The notes beneath the pieces are model-generated. The model saw only the letters and a list, made by a program, of their open reading frames with translations. It searched no databases and had not been told where the DNA came from. From Thinopyrum elongatum (lineage: Eukaryota; Streptophyta; Magnoliopsida; Poales; Poaceae): a stretch of DNA of 64,000 nucleotides. A program made the translations under genes and the position numbers. Positions 34,343 to 44,305 of the stretch are shown here, piece by piece. The stretch lies in the NCBI GenBank assembly GCA_011799875.1, contig CM022303.1:281314850-281378849 (forward strand), in the 5' to 3' direction. Positions within the stretch are counted from its first letter, which is position 1. Each line of letters opens with the position of its first letter.

Positions 34343-35872
34343 CAGGTGGTAGTAGCTCCAAGGTCCGTCGCAAGAATGCGAATCCTCCATCCAAGCGTGG
34401 GCGCACCCACTATGCCAGGGTAGTCTACTCTGAAGGAGAAGATGAGGAAGTGGTTACCCCTACTCCTCCACCGCCTTATTGTTAGTCAGCCAGGAACAAG
34501 GGCAAGTCAAGTGTCAAGTCGGTTGCTCGCAAGAAGAAGTCACCTGTCAAGACTGCTGTTGAGTTGAAGTAGAATGAGTACTAGCAATACCGTGAGCAGA
34601 ACCCCTACACCCGTCCTCAGGATCCTTCACTCATCTGTCGCCCCTTTTGGAACAAGGATCAGTCCCTTGTGTATTTTGATCGGCTCAAAGCAAGGAAGAA
34701 TTTGTTTGTCAAGACGAAGTCAATCAACCTTGAGCATATGGAGAATGACCGTGCATATTTTGGAGAGGCTCTCGACCTGTGTGAGCAGTTCAACATTGTG
34801 ACCCTCATGACCTTCAACCTAGATTTTGATGTAGAGTTGGTTGCACAGTTCTTTGCAACCGTGTGGTTTGGCACTTCTGCTGAGAGGACTATGATTTGGA
34901 TGACTCATGGCAGGCAGCTCCATTGTACATGGGGTGCTTTTATGGAACTTCTGGGATATCCCGATGAGGGGCTGAGGAAGCCCCTTGGCCTTCGTCCTCA
35001 CCATGAGGGGGGGCTACTCACAAATACGAATTGCTTCCTCATATGATCATTACTCAGATAGACAAAGGTACTAAGAAGGAGCTGAAACCATTCTTTGACA
35101 TTATGCATCGCATCTTCTGGCACACTCTCTTTCCTCGAGTGGGGAACTTGGACATGGTGCACGGGCACCTTGTGGATATGTTGTTGATGTGCCACTCCGA
35201 GAAGGCACGGGAGCTATTTTGGATGTCTCTCATGTGATGTGGAAGGAGTTGGTGAGTGCAATGTATGGTGATCATGTACCAATCTATGCTCCTTACATCT
35301 TTAGGCTGATTCAGTCCACCTGGAACTCCACTTTCCCTGGTGAGGCTCTTGAGACCAGGCCCTTGACCTCTCATGACGTTCTCAACTTGCGTCAGAAGGA
35401 GTGTTGGGATCCTACCCGTCGTCTAGAGCCTGTGATTCCATCCGCTTGAGGAGGATAATGGTGATGATGATTATGCTCCAAGCGTCGAGCATTCCTCCAG
35501 CCAGTCAGGTTGGGCTGCTAAGCGCAAGCTCAAGGTGAAGAAGCTCTTTTGCCTTCAAATAGATGTTTAGCATAAGACATACTTGGCACATGTGGATACC
35601 AAGAAGGCACATCAGTAGAGGAAAGCTATCATGAGGAAGCTTGAGATTCTGGTTCAGAGTGGCTCTGAGGATCACATTACTCCGGAGAATCGGTGGATCT
35701 CTCCGTACTCTCACTAGACGAACTTGGAGGAGTCCAATGCTGCCATGTCTGCATTGGTTTGGGGTCAGGAGATCGAGGAGGAGTCTGAGGAGCACGAGGA
35801 GTCTGCAGAGGAGGAGTTTGTTGATGGGTCTGATACTGAGGACTCTGATGAGTCCATGGGAGGAGACTAGTG
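34343..35872 (+). pseudogene. Copia 3' extra ORF (position of a Sirevirus env-like gene), broken
   Basis: Read in pieces. 34343-34485 (S/K/R-rich start, acidic middle, P-rich) ends at TAG. The same frame continues past two more TAG near 34570-34580 into 34590-35010, a well-conserved-looking globular part (FWNKDQSLVYFDRLKARKNL and beyond). Frameshifts near 35010 and 35220 lead through 35031-35237 and 35189-35449. The tail (35450-35872) is K-rich then E/D/S-rich with three stops. No signal peptide, membrane segment or known domain is obvious, so the env-like label rests on position only. It is similar in placement to extra ORFs of Sireviruses (established for that group). Confidence 0.6.
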
Positions 35873-35924
35873 CCACTTGGAGTTGCGTTATGTCACTCTG
35901 TGCCCCTTTTGCTGTCTCGATGCC

Positions 35925-36409
35925 AAAGGGGGAGAGAGGTTTAGGACCGGGGATTTGCTTTTATGCAGGGTTCCCGAGTCACAAGCTTGCCTATTTATCT
36001 TGTGTTTTATCGCTTGTGAACTATTTATCTTTAATTGCTTTGGTTTGTGTGACTTATGAGACCTTATCATATGGCATGAGACATATGCTATCCCTATCAT
36101 ATTATCTATGTATTATTGTATGTGAGAGCATATTCATTGTGCCCTAGTTCGTTTATCTCACTCGTACGCTTGTTAGGTTGCAACTTTGCATAGCTTTATC
36201 TATCTAGTGTTTGCATCGTTTCCTTGTCTATAAAATATAGGGGGAGTGTGGATCCTAGTGTGTGCACTTTGCATTCCAAAGGCATATTTAATTACTGCAC
36301 ACATCTAGGGGGAGCCTGTCTATATTTTGTAGTTTTCGGGTTTGCTTATTTTCATATTGCTTTCCTATGCAAATCCCGTATTGTCATCAATCCTCCAAAA
36401 AGGGGGAGA
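35925..36409 (+). promoter_or_regulatory. Repeated polypurine tracts upstream of the Copia 3' LTR
   Basis: AAAGGGGGAGAGAGG at 35925-35939, AGGGGGAG near 36238-36245 and at 36307-36314, and AAAAAGGGGGAGA at 36397-36409 directly before the LTR. Another lies at 33216. Multiple polypurine tracts before the 3' LTR are a Sirevirus hallmark. The last is the one adjoining the LTR and is the expected plus-strand primer. Confidence 0.7.
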
Positions 36410-36410
36410 T

Positions 36411-36557
36411 TGTTAGAGAATATTTCTCCCTTAGTGGTTTTGGTGATTAATGACAATACGCTTTGCGTACTAACCGTGTGCATTGAGATTTCTAGAGAAT
36501 ATCCTAGTTGGCACAAGATGGTTTATTTCCCCTCGGTGGCGTTAAGTGAAGACGGTT
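36411..36557 (+). repeat. Copia 3' LTR, first 147 bp
   Basis: Starts TGTTAGAGAATATTTCTCCC right after the polypurine tract. It stops where element C starts (CACTGGTACC at 36558). The exact junction is inferred from the CACTG start and could be off by some tens of bases. Confidence 0.65.
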
Positions 36558-36599
36558 CACTGGTACCATTACGTGCTATACAAACGGTTTTTACCCCCT

Positions 36600-37340
36600 T
36601 TCCACGACGGAGTTTTAAACCATCGCCTCGTTAGTGTGGGCGATAGGGGGGTCCTTCCCACACGACCCAGAAACCGTCGGGGATAGGCGAGCGGCTACTG
36701 ACGACTGCCATAGAATAAACGTATGAGAAGTCGCGCCTGTCCCACATGTTACGTCTCGACGTTACGTTTTTGATCCGAGAGACATACGAAACGATTACGC
36801 CGCTATAGTCATGTGGAAAAGGTGGATATCACAAACATTTAATCTACCGATGTGTTTGCGATAGGTACGTTATCACACATAGTTCAAAAATGTAAAATGT
36901 GTGCGGTGCCTCTACTATCGCCAACGTGTCCATTTTCATAACTGTGTGCGATAGGTATTCCTATCACACATGGGCTCCATATATGCATCGTCTTATTTTT
37001 GTCCAATATTACACACGCATATAGGTTTGAAACATTTGTTGTATTACCATGAATCGCACACGCATATGAGAGGAAATTGTGTGTGCATCCATCGACCATG
37101 CAAACGTTTCACATCAAAGAACCGTCTGTTCTCTACTTTTCCATCGCACACATTGTTTTCTTTCTAACCATGTGTACATTTTTTAATTCACTCCTATTTA
37201 ATTTTATTTTTCCCTGTAATTTATTATTAGAATTGAAAATTTTGAAATATGAAACGTGGAATTCAAATTCTCGGCACAATGGTTCAACAACCTATCCATA
37301 AATAAAATTATCAGTACAATATGTTCAATAATTACAGGAT
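36600..37340. repeat. Subterminal region of element C with GTGTGCGATAG-type words
   Basis: Recurring short motifs: 'gtgtgcgatag' (36950 region), 'tgtttgcgataggtac', 'cgcacacgcatat', 'tatcacacat'. They occur in both orientations at irregular spacing. No coding sequence is supported. Confidence 0.55.
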
Positions 37341-37972
37341 TAGGCAGTAATTAACTATGATGAACCACAATATTTAGACGCGGTAAAGGTGAAGAGACAA
37401 GTGTAAATCATTTTGGCTACCGATGGTGTTGAAGAAGCGGAATGCCCATAATGTGCCCTCCTGCATGCCATAGGCACGAACAACTTTTGTCCATCCCTTG
37501 TGACGATCGCCCGCCAATCCTTCACCGCCTTCAGGGAGACTTCTAGACCATTATCATGGTAGTATGAATTATATACTTTAACCTTAGTTGCCTCCACTCT
37601 GATCATGTAGTTTTCCAGGTAGTCATCCGTAAATTACTTCGAAAACCACTAAAAAGAGAAAACTTTCAGATACTGATGTCTAATAGAGTAACTCGTTGTG
37701 GGCAGGGGAAAAAGGCAACACATTACTTACCATCCTAAAGTTCATTGTTGTCTTGGACAAAGTGTAAATAAAGATCTTAATTCCCATCACCCGTCTCTTT
37801 CGCCTAACAATCTTTCTTAGTTTCCTCACTTGACGCTTGTTCATGAATATCTTATTGCCCCATACACAAAAGGGATCGAAGCGTGGATCAGTACCGCTGA
37901 TATAAGTACCTACAGGTAACCAGTAAATGTTAGAAGCTAAACTGTGATTGCATAAATGGTGTAAAATACAAC

Positions 37973-38135
37973 TACCTCCGTTCCTAAGTACAAGTATTTT
38001 TAGAGATTTCAATGTGAGCTACATACGGATGTATATAGACATAGTTTAGATTAGAATGCAGATTCACTCATTTTGCTCTGTATGTAGTCTATATTGGAAT
38101 CTCTAAAAATAATTATATTTAGGAACAGATGGTGT
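37973..38135. mobile_element. Stowaway-type MITE in an intron of element C
   Basis: Left end TACCTCCGTTCCTAAGTACA, right end inverted: TATATTTAGGAACAGATGG. The internal parts are also inversely repeated (GAGATTTCAATGTGAGCTAC against GTAGTCTATATTGGAATCTC). Length about 160 bp. The ends match the CTCCCTCCGTTCC type with some decay. Confidence 0.8.
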
Positions 38136-40079
38136 ATAAGACATGGGATGCAGCTAACCTCGACGGCAAACAGCAGCATCACCCATTGTAGCCCTGCGTA
38201 AGTACATGGAAAGGCAATGTAAACTACAACAGGGTTAACATCCACCAAAAATAGCAAATGGTAATAAAATGACATCATCTGTAGTGATATCTTCATTGCG
38301 AAAGAGTAGCACAGTAGCAACGGGACGGAATGGATAGAATTGTTTACTACAACAAGCACGTTTCACTACACACAACCTAGTATAGCCATTGAAACTGGTA
38401 CTAATAGAAATGAAATTGACGGAGTTAAACATCACAAGGCAGGTCCTGCTAGAGCAGAGAATGGCCTTGTTGTCTATAAAAAGGTAGAGAAAATAGATAA
38501 GACGGGTTAGGCGTGTTTACTATAACATGCTTAATACATCAACCATACAAGACATGGTCATTGCAACTAGTATTGGTAAGATTCAACTGGTAAGTTCATA
38601 CTTGGTAAGTCCTGAGGGGTAGTTGTTGGGGCACTTCATATGGGCAAGAGCCCGCCCCAAGTCGGCCGCAGCGGAGGCAAGGTGTTCCTCTGGATCGAAG
38701 CATGGATCAGTGCTACTGACATGTGTACCTACAAGAAGCAAGTAAATGTTAGAAGCTAAACTGCAATTGCACAAATGATGTAAAATATTGTAAGACATGG
38801 GATGCAGCTAACCTCGACGGCAAACAACAGCATCGCCTGTTATGGCCCTGCGTAAGTACATGGAAAGGCATGTTAACTACAATAGGGTTAGCATCCACCA
38901 AAAATAGCAAATGGAAATAAAATGACAGCATCTCTGGTATATCTTCATTGCGGAGAGTAGGATGGTAGCAAAGGGACAGATTAAAAAATGGATACAACTG
39001 TTAATTGCAACAGGCTTAACAACATCCTAAGTCATGTTTTGTAAGTTTGTAGCTGCTATTGGTGAAATTGAGATGTACAGTTCATACTTGAACATCACAC
39101 AGTGTGCAGTACTGAAAATAACAAGGCACGTTTAACTACAGGCAACCTAGTATAGCCATTAAAGCTGGTACTGATAAAAATGCAATTGACAGAGTTAAAC
39201 ATCGCAAGGCAAGTACTGCCAGAGCAGAGAATGGCCCAGTTGTCTATAAAAAGGTAGGGCATGTTTACTACAATATGCTAAATACATCAACCGTACAAAA
39301 CATAGCCATTGCAACTGGTATTGGTAAGATTGAACTAGTTAGTTCATACTTGGTAAGTCCTGAGGGGTAGTTGCTGGGGCACTTCAACTTGGCTAGAGCC
39401 CGCCCCAAGTCAGAGGCGGCAGAGGCGAGGTGTTCCTCCGAGTTGAAGCGTGGATCAGTGTCGCTGACATGTGTACCTGCAGGCAACCAGTAAATGCTAG
39501 AAGTTAAACTTCAATTGCACAAATGATGTGAAATACTGTAAGACATGGGGTGCAGCTAACCTCGACGGCGAACAACATCACCGCCCGTTATGGCCCTGCA
39601 TAAGTACATGGAAAGGCATGTTAAGTACAACAGGGTTAGCATCCACCAAAAATAGCAAATGGAAATAAAACGACAACATCTCTAGTGATATCTTCATTGC
39701 GGAGAGTGGCACGGTAGCAAAGGGACAGATTAAAAAATGGATACAACTGTTAATTACAACAGGCTTAACAACATCTTGAGTCATGTTTGTTGCTGGTATT
39801 GGTGAAATTGAGCTGGATAGTTAATACTTGCACATCACATAGTGTGCAGTACTGAAATTAACAAGGCACGAACATGCTTAATACATCAACCGTACAAAAC
39901 ATAGCCATTGCAACTGGTATTGGTAAGATTCAGCTGGTCAGGTCATACTTGGTAAGTCCTGGGGGTTAGTCACTGGGGCACTTCATCTGGGCTAGAGCAT
40001 GCACCAAGTCGGCGGCGGCGGAGGCGATGTGTTCCTCCGGGTCGACACGCACATCGGCCATCGCGCCATCGACCGCCAT
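38135..40079 (-). repeat. Tandem exon-intron duplications in element C
   Basis: The word CTTGGTAAGTCCTG recurs at 38601, 39349 and 39948, so unit lengths are 748 and 599 bp. 'taagacatgg(g)(a/g)tgcagctaacctcgacgg' recurs near 38140, 38795 and 39545. The intron sequence between is also repeated (for example 'aaaatagcaaatgg'). Confidence 0.85.
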
Positions 40080-40082
40080 CAG

Positions 40083-41330
40083 CACTACAAAAAAATACAC
40101 TTCCGTGATGATACGTGTTTGTCATAGTAGGTCACGTTTTTGTCATGCATGTACATCCATGATGATTTTATGACAGAATCAAGATAGCCATATATGTGCT
40201 GTCGTAGAAGTGTTCCATGACATTACCAAAATTATCATCACGGAAGTGTCCACTTCCATGACGATAACTGGCGCGTCATGGAAGTGCTTTCGTCAAGGGT
40301 AACCGACACGTGGCATCCACCGTAACAGGTCGACGTTAAGCTATCGGGTCCGGTTTTGGATCCAATAACCCGTTAACAGCCCGGACCAATGGGGATTTTC
40401 CACGTGTAAAATTCTCAATAGCCAGAGGAACCACGTGTCGGCTCACCGTTGGGACAGATGTCATCCACTCATTGGACAGGAGGCACCTATGATACGTTGA
40501 CACGTGGCACGGCCCAACAGAGGCCCATTTCGGTGAAAAGGCCGGCCCATTTGACTTGGTCAAAAGGTAGCGGCCCGGCCCACGGAAAGCCTGTTAACAG
40601 CGTGTTCGTATATAGCCCATTTACGGCCCGCTAACTCACGGCCCGTTACGGCCTATCTGAATTAAGCGCAGTAGCTTCATTTGGGCCGTCCAATATGATT
40701 CCAGCCCATTGTAACTTCCGGCCCATGTATGGCCCATGACGTCTTTCGGCCCATATGAGGCCCTTTGTAACTCTTAGCCCATTAACGGCCCGTGGTGAAA
40801 CTGGCTCGTAATGAATAGTGTACCACTTTATACTCATTAACGGCCTATTATTCTATTGGGCCGTTTCCAACCCATGTTATCTTTCGGCCTTCTCAGGGCC
40901 CATTTATTCTTGGGCTCATTTCCAGCATTCGGTAACTTACGGCCCGTTACTGGCCTTTTTTGCTTGTGGGCCAAATTTAGCCCGTGGTTACAGTCGGCCC
41001 GTTTTTGGTCCGTTAATCCGTTGGGCCGTTTTCATAGCGTCATCAAATATGACCGATTAACGATGGCCCGTTATGGTCGGCCCATGAACGGACGATTCCA
41101 ACTCTAGCCCGTTTATGGCCCCATAATGCGGTCTGTTATTGGCCCATGTTTGGCCAATCGATCATACGGCCCGTAGAAGGCCCATTGATGCTACGGCCTG
41201 TAGAAGGCCCATTGTTTCTACGGCCCGTAGGAGGCCCATGGTCACTATAGTAAATATGTAGCCCATGGTTATTATGGCCTAGTTTTAAAAAATAGGTTAT
41301 TGCGGCCACTAGCAAACCGCAGAAAAAGAA
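40083..41330 (-). repeat. Terminus and subterminal repeats of CACTA B
   Basis: The first 340 bp are nearly the reverse complement of 18720-19062, including TTCCGTGATGATACG and GACACGTGGCATCCACCG. From about 40500 dozens of CGGCCCATT, AACGGCCCG and TAGAAGGCCCATTG copies follow. The last three (41165-41240) form a 35-bp-scale tandem array. Confidence 0.85.
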
Positions 41331-41573
41331 CTGCACTGACTACAAGCAAACAAATAAACAAGACAACAAGGAAATAAATAAGCAAGCAACGTACGCTAGG
41401 CTATCACGGCTATTACACATATTACATCCACTGGGCATCAAAGTTCGCCACCAGTGCAAATATAGGGAACAAAGCAGCATATCACATACACTGGTTGTCA
41501 AAGTTGGCAACCAGTGTAAATAAACGCCGCAGCAAAACAAGTCCAGCACTGAAACCACTTCACAAGAGCTCAA

Positions 41574-42600
41574 GAAACAATATCCTGGGTTTCCACCATG
41601 CTGGCAAGACGCTGAGCAAGCTTATTAGCTTTCTCTTGTTTGGCGCTTAAATCCTCCAGCACTTGCTGTTGCACCAGAAAGTATGCATCTGAATTCTGTA
41701 GGGGCTTCCTCCGCCCTTCGGCTTCCTGTCGCAGAACATCTGATCGATGTCTTTCAACTTGAAGTTGAGACTCAAGAAGCCGAACTAATTTAGGCAGCGA
41801 GTTCGAAGAGCTAGTGCCCGCCAGTAGTGGCCAGTAACTCGAACACTACATCAAGACAGGATTTTGGGGTTGTCTCAGTGTCTTCAATATAGTTTTTATC
41901 AGCTTTCTTGGAGACCAACAGGGATGTCTCACTATCTTGAACCTTATCTGCATTACTTCCTTTACCATTGCATAACGGGGTACTCTTCTTCAATATTTTA
42001 TCCGCATTCTAAAAGAGAAACAAACAGACACATCATAGGTTTACCATGTTGTATATGAAACTCATTTTGGTAAACCAGTTTAGTAGTAAGGTGGACAGGA
42101 TAATAGCATGAAACAAACATATATCTATGTAGTATGGTCACTGTATGGTCTATATCATTCTAGTTTATGTTGCCAAATCAAGATAGAGACAGTTCAAATC
42201 ATATCTATTTAAGACAAAGCAGCATAGACAGAATATAAGTGTGGGAAACTACACAGCAATAACAACACTTGTAATGTGCATGGCATGATAACATAACTGT
42301 TTATTCAATTGAAACTGAAATCAACATAGAGCAAGTTACAACAGCAAACACGTTAAAGAAACAGGTTTAAAACATACCTGTTGCGCCATTGGAGTTTCAA
42401 TTGCATCCTACAAATTTGAAATTAGTTGGTATGAGTAAATATAGTGATTCAAGAGCAAAGGAGTATGAACCATAGCTACGGAACCTGACCTGAGAACAAT
42501 TCTTCTTCTGCTTTAAACATTGACTTGGGGTTCGGAGTGGTGGTCCTCGTGCTTTGGGCACTGCAGTTGCCATACTAATTGCTTGTGTTTGGGTGCTCTA
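41574..42600 (-). pseudogene. CACTA B gene, C-terminal exons (coiled coil)
   Basis: The last exon is read on the minus strand from about 41815 to a TGA near 41574. It encodes a long predicted coiled coil (L-L-E-S-Q-L-Q-V-E-R, then L-A-K/N-K-L-A-Q-R-L). Upstream, 42009-41811 is a K/D/T-rich exon (acceptor ttttag near 42010). The two meet in different frames near 41815, so a frameshift or an unseen intron separates them. A short exon near 42590-42490 starts M-A-T-A-V-P-K-A-R-G-P-P. No domain is recognised. Position next to the 3' terminus corresponds to 17133-17456 in A, but the sequence is not clearly the same protein. Confidence 0.45.
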
Positions 42601-44240
42601 TGGTGGAGACGGTGCTGTGTCAACTGGAACTGGGTTACTATCTGCTGGGGTTGTGGTTAGAAGGGGTGTAGCTGGTTCTCTGTCCAACTGGGTAGGGGTA
42701 CAATCTGCGTGAGTCTGGGTTATATGTGGTGGGGCTGGTTCTTGGGCAAGTACAACCATGGTTCTATCTGCATCGACTGGTAGCACTATCTTTTCTGAAG
42801 ACCGTGTTGTTACTCCCTTAGATACTGCCATCACCCTCTCCAATTCAAATGGCTGATAAACAAGAAAAGTAATTGAATGTACAGACATTGTATGATAGAC
42901 AGGTGCAATGGATAGTGGGGAATAAAAGAGGGCATGAAATAATTCACATTTATGTTGTCTAACCAAACAGGATAGCATGACACAATTTCACATATATGAT
43001 GGCTAACTAAACAGGATAGCATGACACAATTTCACATATATGATGGCTAACTAAAAAGGATGGAAAGACATAGTTCAAAATATGATGACTATGTAAACAG
43101 GATGACATGTATAACTATATAATGTATTTATTAAATAGGTTGGCATGCCATAATTCACATACATGCCGCCTATGGAAACATGATAGTATGATTAATTCAT
43201 GGATAGAATGACATAATTCAAAATATGATGACTGTAAACACTAAACAGGATGAGATGATATAACTATATGATGTCTTTATTAAATGGGTTGGCATGCCAT
43301 AATTCAGATAGATGCTGTCTATGTAAACATGATGGCATGCTATAATTCAAATATATGATTTATATACTAAGCAAGTAAGCAGATGGCAATCGCATATATG
43401 ATGTAAAAACTAAGCAATGCAAGACAACATTAATGACATGAGTAATATAACCCTGCCAAGTTTGAGCATAGACCTCAGGGGGGAAATAGGACTGGTCATC
43501 TGTCTCTGAATCCACCTCTGAGGAGCTATCTGTAACCAGCAAGATGTCTGCTTCAGCAGGTAGCATTGTCTGCTCTGAATACCTTGTTTTCACTCCAGAT
43601 ACTTCCATCACCGCTTCAAATGGCTGATGCACAGGAAGAGTAGTTGAATATACAAACGTTGTCGACAAATGGAACACATAATACAAAAAAAGGATAGCAT
43701 GATATAATTCACATATATGATGATTGGCTAAACAGCATGGCATTGCATAATTCACATATATAATGCCTTGCAACAAGATAGCATTGCATAATTCACATAT
43801 ATAATGTGTTGCAACAAGATGGCATTGCATAATTCACATATATGGTAATTAGACACTAAACAGGTGGCATTCACACAAAGCATGTCTAAACTATGCAAAT
43901 GACATAGCAATGCAAGACACCATACGCATGATATGAGAAACATAACCCTGCCAAGTTAGAGCATACACCTCGGGGGGGAAATAGGACTGGTCATCTGTCT
44001 CTGAATCCTCCTCTGAGGAGCTAGCCGTAACAAGCGAGATACGCGCTTCGCCAGATAGCATAGTCTGCTCTGAAGACCTTGTTTTCACTCCAGAATTTTC
44101 CATCACCGCGTCAAATGGCTGATACACATGAAGAGTAGTTGAATGTACCATGGAGCGACGTCTGCATGAAATTTTATTGCCACGCAAGGCTCGTTTCTTT
44201 TGCTCTACATGTTCAGTTCCATTGTGTACAATAACTGACA
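42598..44240 (-). CDS. CACTA B gene, central exons with three related copies
   Basis: Three exons start after the same acceptor (atcag/cc or gatcag-like, ...TCAG before CCATTTGA): 44118-43947, 43623-43452 and 42852-42598. The first two share V-M-E-x-S-G-V-K-T-R-x-S-E-Q-T-M-L and S-E-T-D-D-Q-S-Y-F-P-P-E-V-Y-A-x-T-W-Q-G, and end at a GTTAT donor. The third keeps V-T-T-R-S-S-E-K but continues into a P/T-rich sequence. An exon at 44240-44151 precedes them (K/R-rich, M-S-V-I-V-H-N). The Q-T-W-Q-G end matches the small exons of element A. All three are open. Function is unknown. Confidence 0.55.
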
Positions 44241-44305
44241 TGCATAGGAATAAAATATAGTGAGATTATGTAAGGAGTGCATGCAGAAATCCAGAGTGAT
44301 GGTAG

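Larger units (their letters stand above)
19063..36557 (+). mobile_element. Ty1/Copia retrotransposon, Sirevirus-like layout, truncated in both LTRs and split by a nested element
   Basis: Order: partial 5' LTR (19063-20043), iMet primer site (20046), gag with CCHC (20095-22633), protease and integrase (22640-23798), nested LTR element (23799-30986), RT and RNase H (30987-33156), a non-coding spacer, a 3' extra ORF (34343-35872), repeated polypurine tracts, and the first 147 bp of the 3' LTR (36411-36557). Integrase before RT is diagnostic of Copia. The long gag, 3' extra ORF and multiple GGGGGAG tracts resemble Sireviruses. The 5' LTR lacks its start because CACTA A sits in it, and the 3' LTR is cut by element C. 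Several frameshifts and stops make it non-functional. Confidence 0.88.
37380..40079 (-). pseudogene. Element C gene with tandemly duplicated, hybrid exons
   Basis: Minus strand, start ATG 40079: M-A-V-D-G-A-M-A-D-V, then D-P-E-E-H-(I/L)-A-S-A-A-A-D-L. This first copy has an in-frame TAA near 39965. Two more copies of the EEHLASAA block follow at about 39330-39480 and 38605-38735, each preceded by a G-T-H-V-S-(S/D)-T-D-P-(R/C)-F block and an acceptor (tgtag or cag). Exon near 37905-37730 (acceptor cctgtag) has the same GTYISGTDPRFDP start but continues into N-K-R-Q-V-R-K-L-R-K-I-V-R-R-K, a strongly basic segment. The last exon (37606-37380) has K-A-V-K-D-W-R, then after a 1-nt frameshift near 37495 a block ending L-W-A-F-R-F-F-N-T, somewhat like the end of a B3 DNA-binding domain (tentative). 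Function is unknown. Confidence 0.6.
36558..40082 (-). mobile_element. Element C, probable CACTA-like transposon, left (3') part
   Basis: Left end candidate CACTGGTACCATTACG at 36558. The following 700 bp are rich in 'gtgtgcgatag', 'cgcacac' and similar words in both orientations (36630-37160), as in CACTA subterminal regions. The coding part lies on the minus strand (37355-40079). It is cut at 40082 by CACTA element B, so its 5' part lies beyond B. The superfamily is inferred from layout; the end motif is CACTG and not CACTA, and no second end is visible. Confidence 0.5.
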
